A DNA stretch of 64,000 bases. Source: Occultella glacieicola (GTDB taxonomy: Bacteria > Actinomycetota > Actinomycetes > Actinomycetales > Beutenbergiaceae). The stretch lies in assembly GCF_004353825.1 (NCBI RefSeq), contig NZ_SMNA01000001.1, positions 434,001 to 498,000 of the forward strand, written 5' to 3'. The notes beneath the pieces were generated by a model, which was not told the DNA's origin, did not search any database, and saw only the letters and a list, made by a program, of their open reading frames with translations. This document shows positions 1 to 7,957 of the stretch, one piece after another; position 1 is the stretch's first letter, and every line of letters begins with the position of its first letter. Both the position numbers and the translations under genes were made by a program.

Positions 1-72
1 CACGGTCTCCGGATGACGCGCGCGAGGGCGCGCCCGTCACGGGCACCCAGGGATGCGATCTAGGCTCGAGCG

Positions 73-1956
73 GTGAGCGAACGCACCCCCCGCACGCCCC
101 GTGTGCGTGCCTCCGAACTGGTCGGCCGCGGCTGGCTGAACACCGGCGGCGCCGAGATCTCCCTCGCGGACCTGCGCGGCAAGATCGTCATCCTCGACTT
201 CTGGACGTTCTGCTGCATCAATTGCCTGCACGTCCTGGACGAGCTGCGCGACCTCGAGGAGCGGCACCGGGACAGCCTCGTGATCGTCGGCGTGCACTCG
301 CCGAAGTTCGTCCACGAGGCGGACCCTGACGCGCTCGTGGCCGCCGTGGAGCGGTACGGCGTGGCCCACCCGGTCCTCGACGATCCCGAGCTGGTGACCT
401 GGTCCGCGTACACGGCGCGCGCGTGGCCGACCCTCGTCGTGATCGACCCGGAGGGTTACATCGTCGCCCACATGGCGGGGGAGGGGCACGCCCCGAACCT
501 GGAGGTCCTGATCGCCGACCTGATCGCCGAGCACGACGCGAAGGGGACCCTGCACGCCGGCGACGGCCCGTACGTGGCGCCCGCACCGCCGTCGGGCACG
601 CTGCGGTTCCCAGCGAAGGTGATCGAGCTGCCGGGCGGCAACCTGCTCGTCGCGGACGCCGGCCACCACAGCCTGGTCGAACTCGAGCCCGACGGCGAGA
701 CGTTCGTCCGCAGGATCGGTTCCGGTGAGCGGGGGGCGGCGGACGGCCCGGCGGACGTCGCACGGTTCAACGAGCCGAACGGGCTGTGCCTGGTCCCGGA
801 GGAGCTGCGCGCATGGAGCGGCTACGACGTGATCGTCGCCGACACCGTGAACCACCGGCTGCGCGGCGTGCGGCTATCCGACGGGCAGGTCAGCACGGTC
901 GCCGGCACCGGACGCCCCTACCGGGTCGGCGCCCCGGACAACACCGATGAGCCCCGCGACGGCGTCTCCGGCGCCCGCCTGCAGAACCTCTCCTCGCCCT
1001 GGGACGTGGCCTGGGTGCCGCGGATCGGCGGCTTCCTCGTGGCGATGGCCGGCACCCACACCCTCTGGGAGTTCGACGACCAGCAGGACCACGTGTGGCA
1101 CGTCGGCGGCACCATGAACGAGGGGCTGGTGAGCGGGGAGATCCGGCAGGCCTGGTTCGCCCAGCCGTCCGGCCTGGCGGCCGACGACGACGGCCGGGTC
1201 TGGGTGGCGGACGCGGAGACGTCCGCCCTCCGGCTCGTGCACTTCACCGGCGGCTTCGACGCGGACGTGAGCACCGCCGTCGGGCAGGGTCTGTTCGAGT
1301 TCGGCCACGTCGACGGGCCGGCGGCGGACGCGCTCCTGCAGCACCCGCTCGACGTGTGCCTGCTCCCGGACGGCACGGTCGCGATCGCCGACACCTACAA
1401 CGGCGCCGTGCGGTGCTACGACCCGGCGACCGAGCAGGTCACCACGCTCGCCCGCGACCTCGCCGAACCGTCCGGACTGCTCGTCGTCGACGGCGGCGCG
1501 CACCTGCTCGTGGTCGAGTCCACCGCGCACCGGCTCACCCGGGTGCCGCTCGGGGAGGCCGGCAGGGTCGACACTGGCACGACGCACGACGGCGGCGCTC
1601 ACCGCACGCAGCGGCCGGTCACCGACGTCGGTCCTCGCCTCGAGCTCTCGGTGGTGTTCACCCCGGCGGCCGGTCGCAAGCTGGACGACCGGTTCGGGCC
1701 GTCGACGCAGGTCAGTGTCTCCGCGACCCCGACGTCGCTGCTGCGGGAGGGCGCCGGGATCGCCACGGACCTGAGCCGCAGCCTCACACTGGGACCCGGC
1801 GAGGGCGTGCTGCACGTCACCGCCCAGGCCGCGTCCTGTGACGCCGACCCCGCCGTGGAGTTCCCCGCCTGCCACCTGGCCCAGCAGGACTGGGGGATCC
1901 CGGTGCGGGTCGGCCCCGACGGTGTCGCGGAGCTCAGCCTGCCGCTGTTCGGCTGA
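73..1956 (+). CDS. Thioredoxin-like / NHL-repeat protein (NHLRC2-like)
   Basis: A protein of 627 residues. Residues about 15-165 form a thioredoxin/TlpA-like domain with the motif WTFCCINC (Cys47, Cys48, Cys51, so a CXXC is present), and the rest reads as NHL beta-propeller repeats (VADAGHHSLVEL, VADTVNHRLRG, IADTYNGAVR). This order is that of the NHLRC2 family, which is thought to have a redox role; the substrate is unknown. No signal peptide is visible, so it is probably cytoplasmic. The GTG start is preceded by TAGGCT at 61-66, a plausible -10 that would give a nearly leaderless mRNA; no clear ribosome binding site is seen. It ends 8 bases before the convergent heme oxygenase gene. The family is confident, the exact role is not. 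Confidence 0.9.
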   Translation: MSERTPRTPRVRASELVGRGWLNTGGAEISLADLRGKIVILDFWTFCCINCLHVLDELRDLEERHRDSLVIVGVHSPKFVHEADPDALVAAVERYGVAHPVLDDPELVTWSAYTARAWPTLVVIDPEGYIVAHMAGEGHAPNLEVLIADLIAEHDAKGTLHAGDGPYVAPAPPSGTLRFPAKVIELPGGNLLVADAGHHSLVELEPDGETFVRRIGSGERGAADGPADVARFNEPNGLCLVPEELRAWSGYDVIVADTVNHRLRGVRLSDGQVSTVAGTGRPYRVGAPDNTDEPRDGVSGARLQNLSSPWDVAWVPRIGGFLVAMAGTHTLWEFDDQQDHVWHVGGTMNEGLVSGEIRQAWFAQPSGLAADDDGRVWVADAETSALRLVHFTGGFDADVSTAVGQGLFEFGHVDGPAADALLQHPLDVCLLPDGTVAIADTYNGAVRCYDPATEQVTTLARDLAEPSGLLVVDGGAHLLVVESTAHRLTRVPLGEAGRVDTGTTHDGGAHRTQRPVTDVGPRLELSVVFTPAAGRKLDDRFGPSTQVSVSATPTSLLREGAGIATDLSRSLTLGPGEGVLHVTAQAASCDADPAVEFPACHLAQQDWGIPVRVGPDGVAELSLPLFG

Positions 1957-1964
1957 CGGCCGCC

Positions 1965-2672
1965 TCAGGCCGAGGGCGCCGACAGTCCCGAGGGCACCGA
2001 GGGTTCCGGTCGGTGCAACCGGCCGAGTGCGCCGAACACCTCGGCGTTCAGGTCGAAGGCCAGGCGGGCCTCGGCGACCAGGCGCTCCCGGTCCGAGCCG
2101 GTCAGGGGCAGGGCGTCCATCGCGGCCCGGTAGCGGTCCTTGAACGGCGGGATCTTCTCGATCTGCTCGAACGTGTAGAACGCCAGGCCGTCCTCGGCGA
2201 GCCCGTAGTGACGCTGCATCATCCGCTTGATCACCTGACCGCCGGACAGGTCGCCGAGGTAGCGGGTGTAGGCGTGCGCGAGGTAGCCGACCACGTCCTC
2301 GCCCAGCCCCTCGAGGCGGTCCACGTAGCGACGGGTCTCTGGCAGGATCGTGACCCGCCGGGCGTGCTCGGCCCCGATGAGGAACGCGAGGTCCGTGGCC
2401 AGGGCGTCCCCCCGGCGCAGCTCGTCGAAGACGAGCCCGGCGCCGGTGGGTGTCCTGCGGACACGGTCGCCGGCGGACTCGAGCGCGGCGTAGATCGCGC
2501 GATGCTGGACGGCCAGGGCGGCGTAGGCCGCCACGTCGAGGTGGCCGCCCATGAGGTTCTGCACGAAGCCGGTGGACTCGGCGCGCTCGTGGGCGTCCCG
2601 CGTGGCCGAGCGCAGGAGCAGGCTCGCGGGCTCGTCGAGGTCGGCGGCGGCCTGGGTGGGACTGAGGGTCAT
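1965..2672 (-). CDS. hmuO: Heme oxygenase (biliverdin-producing)
   Basis: A 235-residue protein of the bacterial heme oxygenase family, which opens heme to biliverdin, CO and ferrous iron in the cytoplasm. Family features are the N-terminal stretch RSATRDAHERAES, which carries the proximal heme-ligand histidine, the distal helix motif YLGDLSGGQ, and the conserved FYTFEQI. The ATG at 2672 fits the family N-terminus; the frame stays open much farther upstream, but those residues lack family character. An iron box lies 42 bases upstream, so the gene is probably repressed by IdeR/DmdR when iron is plentiful, as for corynebacterial hmuO. No heme transporter genes are next to it, which is unusual. 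The symbol follows the corynebacterial name. Confidence 0.93.
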   Translation of the reverse strand: MTLSPTQAAADLDEPASLLLRSATRDAHERAESTGFVQNLMGGHLDVAAYAALAVQHRAIYAALESAGDRVRRTPTGAGLVFDELRRGDALATDLAFLIGAEHARRVTILPETRRYVDRLEGLGEDVVGYLAHAYTRYLGDLSGGQVIKRMMQRHYGLAEDGLAFYTFEQIEKIPPFKDRYRAAMDALPLTGSDRERLVAEARLAFDLNAEVFGALGRLHRPEPSVPSGLSAPSA

Positions 2673-2713
2673 GTGACAACTTTCGCGACGATGTGTCAGG
2701 AAGATATCCCAAG

Positions 2714-2732
2714 ATAGGTGAGTCTTACCTAA
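2714..2732 (-). promoter_or_regulatory. Iron box (IdeR/DmdR/DtxR operator)
   Basis: Read on the minus strand the 19 bases are TTAGGTAAGACTCACCTAT, which match about 15 positions of the DtxR/IdeR consensus TTAGGTTAGSCTAACCTAA. The site lies 42 bases upstream of the heme oxygenase ATG, where a promoter is expected. The inference is iron-dependent repression of that gene. Confidence 0.8.
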
Positions 2733-2788
2733 CTTCGCAAGTGTGGGCCAACGGGGCGTCGAGGGCAACCATGTGGAGGTCCGCCCGA

Positions 2789-3541
2789 TCAGACCAGGTC
2801 GGTGACCGGGGTGAGCAGGTAGCGCCCGACCATGCCGACCGATCCGGCGAGGGAGTCCAGATAGGCGGCCTCCACCGAGCCGGACCCGCGCAGTTCCCAG
2901 AGGACCTCGGCATTCGCCCAGGCCGCCTCCCGCGCCTTCGCGATGCTCCAGGTGGCGATCAGGTTCGCGACCGGGGCGAACCGGCGGTCGGCCTCGAGGG
3001 CGAGGCCGCTCAGGAAGGACTGGCGGACCTCCTCCTGCACCAGGGCGAGGACGTCGGTGACCCTCCGGTAGTCGGCCCGCACGCCCGGACTGTCCGGGGT
3101 CAGGCCCAATTGACGGCAGGTGCGCACGACCGCGAGGCCGAGATCGTGGTTGATGTGGGCGTTCATCCCGGCCAGGGCGAACTGGATGGGAGCGCGCCGG
3201 GAGTCGGCGCGATCGGCGAACACCGGCGCCCAGGCGCGGTTCGGGGAGGGCGCGGACGCCGCCTCGAGGTAGTAGCCGGCGAAGACCACGTCCAGGCGGG
3301 TCAGGAACTCCCGGTCGGCGAAGCGGCCCGCGGTGATCTCGTCGCCGACGAGCGCCGTGACCCGCCGGTACATGGCGTGGAAGGCACCGACGCCGTCGCC
3401 CGTGGGGAAGCCGGAGCCGAGCAGGTCCAGGTGCACGAGCAGGGACTCGATGTCCGGGTGCTGCTCGGCGGGCGCCGGTTCGCGGCGTCGGCGGCGCAGG
3501 CGATCCCTGGCTGCGCCGAGCAGGTCGGAGAACCAGCCCAT
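2789..3541 (-). CDS. DUF5995 family protein
   Basis: A 250-residue protein with the DUF5995 signature: a central MNAHINHDLGLAV motif with two histidines and an aspartate that could bind metal, and conserved FLTRLDVVF and LATWSIAKAREAAW segments. The function of the family is unknown; the His/Asp motif has suggested a hydrolase, but that is a guess. No signal peptide or membrane segment is seen. It sits between the heme oxygenase and a TetR regulator on the same strand, with gaps of 46 and 116 bases, so an operon with the regulator gene just upstream is possible. Confidence 0.8.
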   Translation of the reverse strand: MGWFSDLLGAARDRLRRRRREPAPAEQHPDIESLLVHLDLLGSGFPTGDGVGAFHAMYRRVTALVGDEITAGRFADREFLTRLDVVFAGYYLEAASAPSPNRAWAPVFADRADSRRAPIQFALAGMNAHINHDLGLAVVRTCRQLGLTPDSPGVRADYRRVTDVLALVQEEVRQSFLSGLALEADRRFAPVANLIATWSIAKAREAAWANAEVLWELRGSGSVEAAYLDSLAGSVGMVGRYLLTPVTDLV

Positions 3542-3586
3542 GCGCCAGACGGTAGTCCTGCAGGGCCGTTCCGGTCCGGCGAATGT

Positions 3587-4210
3587 CTAGGCGGGTTGGA
3601 GGGCGTCCTCGGACAGCCCGACGGCGCGCAGCACGAACGACTCGGTGGCGGTGATCGCCCGCTCGCGGTCGGGGCCGGAATCGGGAAAGGTGCGACCGGA
3701 CAGGCACGAGTTGATCAGCGGGACCACGGCGGAGACGTCCTGGTCGGGCAGAGATCCGTCGGCGATGCCCGCCTCGAGGATCCGACGCAGCAGCACCTCG
3801 ACCTGGATCACGTGCTCCCGCAGCCGCATCCCGGTCTCGTGGGAGACCACCGAGCGCAGGTCCGGCCCCGGAGCGAGGTGGTAGACCCGCTTGAGGCTGA
3901 TCTGCTCGCGTACGTAGACACGCAACTGCTCGTGCGGGTCGTCCACCTGCGCGAGTGCCGCGGTCAGCTCGGCCACGAAGTGGGACGTCTCGTGCTCGAT
4001 GAAGCTGATCAGCAGCGATTCCTTGTCGGGGAAGTGGTTGTACACCGACGTGCGCCCGACGCCGGCCCGGGCCGCGATGTCCGCCAGGCTGACGGAGTCG
4101 AAACCCGCCTCGGCCATGAGCTGCGACAGCGCGGTGAAGAGCTTGGTGCGCACATGCGCACGGTGTTCGGCGAGGGTGGAACCGATGATCTTGGGCACGG
4201 CCGCCATCAT
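3587..4210 (-). CDS. TetR/AcrR family transcriptional regulator
   Basis: A 207-residue regulator with an N-terminal TetR DNA-binding domain whose helix-turn-helix reads SLADIAARAGVGRTSVYNHF, followed by an all-helical ligand domain with no recognised specificity. The start is uncertain: ATG at 4210 or 4207 gives the usual length before the HTH, ATG at 4225 would add five residues, and no strong ribosome binding site separates them. The natural target would be its own promoter and possibly the DUF5995 gene 45 bases downstream on the same strand. The ligand cannot be told from sequence. Confidence 0.88.
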   Translation of the reverse strand: MMAAVPKIIGSTLAEHRAHVRTKLFTALSQLMAEAGFDSVSLADIAARAGVGRTSVYNHFPDKESLLISFIEHETSHFVAELTAALAQVDDPHEQLRVYVREQISLKRVYHLAPGPDLRSVVSHETGMRLREHVIQVEVLLRRILEAGIADGSLPDQDVSAVVPLINSCLSGRTFPDSGPDRERAITATESFVLRAVGLSEDALQPA

Positions 4211-4266
4211 GCCACTTCGTGACATCAGAACCCAATCGGTCGTAAAACCGGGTGGTCCTGCCGGGA

Positions 4267-4734
4267 TCAGTCGACGCTGTCGAGGCGGGCGATCTCGTCG
4301 ACCGCGTCCAGGACGGCCCGCACGATCGGGACGTCCAGCGACAGCCACGTGACCGAGTCGACCTCGCTGAGGTCCAGCCAGCGCAACTCGTCGTGGTCCG
4401 CGAGCGGAGCGGGGTCGCCGTCGGTGATCCTGGCCAGCCAGACCCGCATCCGGTGTCCGTGCAGGATCGGCCAGTCCGTGTTGTCGGGGCCGTCCGGCCC
4501 GGGGACGGCGGTGCCGATCGCGACCTCCACGCCGAGTTCCTCCCGTAGTTCCCGACGCAGGGCCTCCAGGTCGTCCTCACCGGGTTCGACCTTCCCGCCG
4601 GGGAACTCCCACTGGCCGGCCAGCGACTTCGGAGCGCTCCGGCGGGCTGCGAGCAGGCGGGCGGGCGCGTCGAGGTCGTCGAGGATCGCGGCGGCGACCA
4701 CGAGGGAGCGAGGGGCTGACGTCATGTCCGCCAT
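4267..4734 (-). CDS. NUDIX hydrolase, MutT (8-oxo-dGTP diphosphatase) type
   Basis: A 155-residue protein with a complete Nudix box starting GGKVEPGEDDLEALRRELRE and followed by ELGV, which supplies the catalytic Glu residues (consensus GX5EX7REUXEEXGU). The lead-in AGQWEFPGGKVE is typical of MutT-like (deoxy)nucleoside triphosphate pyrophosphohydrolases, which remove 8-oxo-dGTP from the pool and avoid mutation. Length is as expected. The start could also be the ATG at 4725. Its promoter would lie in the long gene-free region that begins at 4735. Confidence 0.9.
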   Translation of the reverse strand: MADMTSAPRSLVVAAAILDDLDAPARLLAARRSAPKSLAGQWEFPGGKVEPGEDDLEALRRELREELGVEVAIGTAVPGPDGPDNTDWPILHGHRMRVWLARITDGDPAPLADHDELRWLDLSEVDSVTWLSLDVPIVRAVLDAVDEIARLDSVD

Positions 4735-4748
4735 CGTATCGACCCCGC

Positions 4749-5376
4749 CTATCCACAGACCTTGTGCACAGGTGTGTGTATCGCCGGCGTTTGCGCAGGT
4801 GACGCTTGTGGAGCCAGTAGGCGACGAGCGTGTGGAACCAGTGGGCGACGAGCGAACGACGCCACGGTGGCGAGCACGTGTCCGGTGGGTGTCCGGACCC
4901 TGGGTCCGGCCGGCGAGCGGATGCCCGTGCCGGCGGCCCCCGGAACGGAGCGCCGGGTGGGTCCCACGGCGCCGTCGATGCCCGGGTTATCCACAAATTT
5001 GATCCACACCTGTGTGCACAACCGGCATAACCGCAGGTGAACCTGTGGAACGAGCTGTGGGTCAACTGGGGATAAAAGAAAGCTCGGTGAACCCCTTGCG
5101 AACGGTCAGTGACGTGACTAGACATAACCCATCGAGTTCACCGACTCGGTCGCAGAGGAGGAGCACAGGCTCATCGGATGCGGGTTCGAGATCCAGGGCA
5201 GAACCGGGAGTGATCCCAGGGGACGTCAGGGAAGACGGGCCGGCACTGATGTGGCGGAGTTCAGCCGAAGCGGTCGGACCACCGGACGGGTCAACCGTTC
5301 GATGGGGCGGTAGGCGGTACTGGAAAGGCAATGATGTCCTTGCAGGCTCGGACGGCGGGGAGACCCGTTATCCACA
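4749..5376. other. Cluster of DnaA-box-like nonamers
   Basis: Two perfect TTATCCACA boxes lie at 4987-4995 and 5368-5376. One-mismatch forms lie at 4749-4757 (CTATCCACA), 5000-5008 (TGATCCACA), 5067-5075 (minus strand, TTATCCCCA), and TTGTGCACA at 4762-4770 and, on the minus strand, at 5013-5021. Four lie within 90 bases around an A/T-richer patch. No dnaA, dnaN or rpmH is nearby, so this could be a displaced origin, a DnaA-titration site or chance. Confidence 0.4.
4807..4854 (+). repeat. Two tandem 24-base direct repeats
   Basis: Copies at 4807-4830 and 4831-4854 both begin TGTGGA and end GGCGACGAGCG and differ at two positions. They are directly adjacent and lie inside the DnaA-box-like cluster. 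Function unknown; an iteron-like protein site or a simple duplication are both possible. Confidence 0.75.
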
Positions 5377-5808
5377 GAGCAGGGCTCGGATGCACAACCA
5401 GCAGCGCCGACTGTACGGATCCCGGACAGCCCGGGCCCTAGCAAGTGAGGAATCGGGGAGACCCGAATCCGAACACCGCGGGGTCAGGATGGACCTTGAT
5501 CCGGACAGAGTGCGGATCCTGGGACGCTGGGACCGTGCGCACCGCGTCGTCGCAGGAGTTTCGGCTCGGCAACGACGCAACCGTGTGACCCTGGGACGCC
5601 GGGGACCCACACACCCGCATCAGCGGACTCGATGCCCGGAGCGGATCCCGACGATGAACCGGTCGGTGGACTTGGTCCACGGATCGGGGGTGTGGATGAC
5701 ACCCGCATCGCACGGCCCGGATCGGGTACCTGTACCAGGGAAGGCTCACTGCTCAGGCAGGCGCAGCCGGCGGGCTCATCCCCAGCCGCTCATCGCCCCG
5801 GTACAAGC

Positions 5809-5841
5809 AAGGCCCCTCGGACGCTTACTCCGAGGGGCCTT
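5809..5841 (+). terminator. Strong hairpin terminator
   Basis: Arms AAGGCCCCTCGG (5809-5820) and CCGAGGGGCCTT (5830-5841) pair perfectly around a 9-base loop, and the stem can extend into flanking AAGC/GCTT. A T-rich stretch follows on the plus strand. No protein gene precedes it on that strand, so it would end a non-coding transcript, or insulate map from upstream transcription. Confidence 0.7.
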
Positions 5842-5960
5842 TGCTTTGCCCCTCCATCTTGACGGGTCCGCGGTGCCACACACGCACCGACACACCCATC
5901 CGCGGTGAGACGTTCGCCACGAAGCGGGGTCCGTCCCCCGGACGCCGTTAGGGTGGAGCC

Positions 5961-6728
5961 GTGATCGAACTCAAGACTCCCGCCGAGATCGAGGCGATGC
6001 GACCGGCCGGTTCCTTCGTGGCAGGTGTGCTCACCGCGTTGCAGGAGGCGGCCGGTGTCGGCGTCAACCTTCTGGAGCTCGACAAACTCGCCCATGGGAT
6101 GATCCGCGACGCCGGCGCCGAGTCGTGCTACATCGATTACCACCCGAGTTTCGGGGCGAGCCCGTTCGGCAAGGTGCTGTGCACCTCGGTCAACGATGCG
6201 GTGCTGCACGGGCTCCCGCACGACTACACCCTGCGCGACGGCGACCTGCTGTCCGTGGACTTCGCCGTCAGCGTGAACGGCTGGGTCGCCGACTCCGCGC
6301 TCAGCATCGTGGTCGGCACGCCGGCGGACGAGGACCTGCGGCTGATCAAGACCACCGAGCTCGCCCTCGAGGCCGGCATCAACGCGGCCACGGTCGGCAA
6401 CCGGCTCGGCGACATCTCGGCCGCGATCGGTGAGGTCGCCGCCGCGAACGGCTACGGAGTGAACACCGACTTCGGTGGCCACGGGGTCGGGCGTACCATG
6501 CACGGCGAACCGCACGTGCCGAACGCGGGCCGGGCCGGCCGGGGCATGCCGCTGCGCCCGGGGCTGGTGATCGCCATCGAGCCGTGGTTCATGCTCGGCA
6601 CCGACGAGATCTACACCGACCCGGACGGTTGGACGCTGCGCTCCAAGGACGGCTCCCGCGGCGCGCACAGCGAGCACACGATCGCGGTCACCGCGGACGG
6701 CCCGGTCGTCCTCACCGCGCGCGACTGA
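5961..6728 (+). CDS. map: Methionine aminopeptidase, type I
   Basis: A 255-residue cytoplasmic metallopeptidase that removes the initiator methionine from nascent proteins. The di-metal ligands are all visible: Asp100, Asp111, His174, Glu207 and Glu238, plus the substrate-binding His83 (VLHGLPH). It lacks the N-terminal zinc-finger or linker extension, so it is the short class Ia form; many actinobacteria carry more than one Map, and this need not be the only one. The GTG start follows GGTGGAGCC, which can serve as a ribosome binding site. It stands alone between the gene-free region and the kinase gene. Confidence 0.96.
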   Translation: MIELKTPAEIEAMRPAGSFVAGVLTALQEAAGVGVNLLELDKLAHGMIRDAGAESCYIDYHPSFGASPFGKVLCTSVNDAVLHGLPHDYTLRDGDLLSVDFAVSVNGWVADSALSIVVGTPADEDLRLIKTTELALEAGINAATVGNRLGDISAAIGEVAAANGYGVNTDFGGHGVGRTMHGEPHVPNAGRAGRGMPLRPGLVIAIEPWFMLGTDEIYTDPDGWTLRSKDGSRGAHSEHTIAVTADGPVVLTARD

Positions 6729-6758
6729 CCGCCCGGCTCCGGCCGCGCACACGGCGAC

Positions 6759-6787
6759 AGTGCTGTTGTGGCAGCCAGAACAGCACT
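6759..6787. repeat. Palindrome that matches a second site at 51815
   Basis: AGTGCTGTT (6759-6767) and AACAGCACT (6779-6787) are perfect inverted arms around an 11-base centre. The 20 bases at 6768-6787 match 51815-51834 at 18 of 20 positions, although the second copy lacks the left arm. This suggests a dispersed intergenic repeat family, or a binding site shared by two promoters. Confidence 0.65.
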
Positions 6788-6852
6788 CCCACCGGTCGGG
6801 AGCGGCCGATTTACCCTTGCCGGGTGATCGAGGGTCGCGCAGGATGGCGCCG

Positions 6853-7749
6853 ATGAGCATGCACCCCGGCCAGGCCCCCACCGACGAGTCGCTGGTCCGT
6901 CGCCTGCTCGCCGCCCAGTTCCCCGAGTGGGCCGATTTGCCGATCCGGCCGGTCGAGCACTACGGCACCGACCACGACATCTACCGCCTCGGGGCCGACC
7001 TCGTGGTGCGGCTGCCCCGCACCGAGTGGTCCGCCCGCCAGGCCCTCACCGAGTCGGTGTGGCTGCCGCGGCTCGCGCCGGTGCTGCCGCTGCGGGTCCC
7101 CGAGCAGGTCGGCCTCGGGGAACCTGCGGAGGGATTCGCCCACGTGTGGTCGGTCTGCACCTGGCTGCACGGCGCCTCGAGCGCCCACCGCGCCCCCACC
7201 GACCCGGTGCGCGCCGCCCATGACCTCGCCGAGTTCGTGACCGCGCTGCGCGGCATCGACACCGCCGACGCGCATGAGCGTCGGCCCGGATGGCGCGGCG
7301 GACCGCTGGCCGAGTCCGACGACGGGTTCCGGGCGGCGCTCACACAGCTCGGCGACCGTATCGACGCCACCGCCGCCCTGGCCTCCTGGGACGAGTCCCT
7401 GGCCGCGGACGTCTGGGCCGAGCCCGAGGTCTGGGTCCACGGGGATCTGCTCCCCGGGAACCTGATCGCCGTGGACGGCCGGCTGGACGCCGTGATCGAC
7501 TGGGGCGCCCTCAACGTCGGCGACCCGGCATGCGACCTGCAGCCGGCCTGGAGCGTGTTCGGCGGCGAGAGCCGCCGGGCCTACCGCGACGCCCTCGGCG
7601 TCGACGACGCGTCCTGGCTGCGCGGGCGTGGCTGGGCCCTCGCCCAGGCCGTCATCGCCCTGCCCTACTACTGGGAGACGAACCCCGGCATCGTGCGCCA
7701 GTCGGCCCACGCCGTCGAGCAGGTGCTCGCAGACGGCGTGCGACGCTGA
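6853..7749 (+). CDS. Aminoglycoside phosphotransferase (APH) family kinase
   Basis: A 298-residue protein of the APH/choline-kinase fold. The catalytic loop is VHGDLLPGNLI, with the catalytic Asp and the metal-binding Asn, and the DFG-equivalent reads VIDWGALNVGDP; both are intact. The N-terminal part has the YGTDHDIYRLGADLVVRLPR segment usual in this family. Chromosomal APH-like proteins phosphorylate varied small molecules, and nothing here proves antibiotic resistance. Start chosen at ATG 6853, because AGGA at 6841-6844 is well placed; 6844 and 6859 are alternatives. Confidence 0.88.
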   Translation: MSMHPGQAPTDESLVRRLLAAQFPEWADLPIRPVEHYGTDHDIYRLGADLVVRLPRTEWSARQALTESVWLPRLAPVLPLRVPEQVGLGEPAEGFAHVWSVCTWLHGASSAHRAPTDPVRAAHDLAEFVTALRGIDTADAHERRPGWRGGPLAESDDGFRAALTQLGDRIDATAALASWDESLAADVWAEPEVWVHGDLLPGNLIAVDGRLDAVIDWGALNVGDPACDLQPAWSVFGGESRRAYRDALGVDDASWLRGRGWALAQAVIALPYYWETNPGIVRQSAHAVEQVLADGVRR

Positions 7750-7819
7750 CGCCCGACGGCGGAACTTGCCCTTGCGTCGAGGGCTCGCCCGGCCGAGCAC
7801 ACCCGCAGAAGGAGGAACG

Positions 7820-7957
7820 ATGTCACCCGATCCGACCGCCGTCCACCCGATCCCCGCCTTCGGCCGGGTGGTGTTCCTGCGGCCGCTGGTCACCGCGCCG
7901 ATGATCCCGGCCCGGCCGATCCGCCAGCGGTTCTCCGATGCGGATGTGGCCCGATGA
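7820..7957 (+). pseudogene. Truncated N-terminus of a Vat-like xenobiotic O-acetyltransferase
   Basis: An open frame of 45 codons starts with a good ribosome binding site (GGAGGAA, 7811-7817) and ATG at 7820. Residues up to VVFLRPLVTAP resemble the start of CatB/Vat-type streptogramin or chloramphenicol O-acetyltransferases (PDPTAVHPIPAFGRVVFLRP). After that the sequence loses resemblance and stops; the left-handed beta-helix hexapeptide repeats are absent. Its stop overlaps the isochorismatase start (ATGA). It reads as a remnant whose leader now drives the next gene, or as a leader peptide. The similarity is from memory and was not searched. Confidence 0.5.

Larger units (their letters stand above)
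4735..5960. other. Gene-free region of about 1.2 kb
   Basis: No reading frame here looks like protein: those that stay open lack codon bias and family resemblance. The region holds several DnaA-box-like nonamers (4749-5376), a tandem 24-base repeat (4807-4854), a weak promoter candidate (TTGCGA at 5096-5101, 17 bases, TAGACA at 5119-5124) and a strong terminator hairpin (5809-5841) with no gene before it. The pattern suggests a non-coding transcript of up to about 0.7 kb on the plus strand, or a replication-related site. I found none of the core motifs of RNase P RNA or tmRNA. Confidence 0.6.

Noticed and set aside
1-72. End of an upstream gene at the window edge
   Set aside because: No frame ending here looks coding; the stretch holds a G+C-rich inverted repeat and the promoter-like TAGGCT of the first gene.
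1965-4580. Single 871-codon minus-strand frame
   Set aside because: Only its last 235 codons resemble a protein (heme oxygenase); the rest overlaps DUF5995, TetR and MutT genes in other frames.
5012-5908. Long open frame of 298 codons through the gene-free region
   Set aside because: Codon use and residue mix (very rich in Arg/Gly/Ser, no domain), a terminator hairpin inside it, and no ribosome site; it is an artefact of high G+C.
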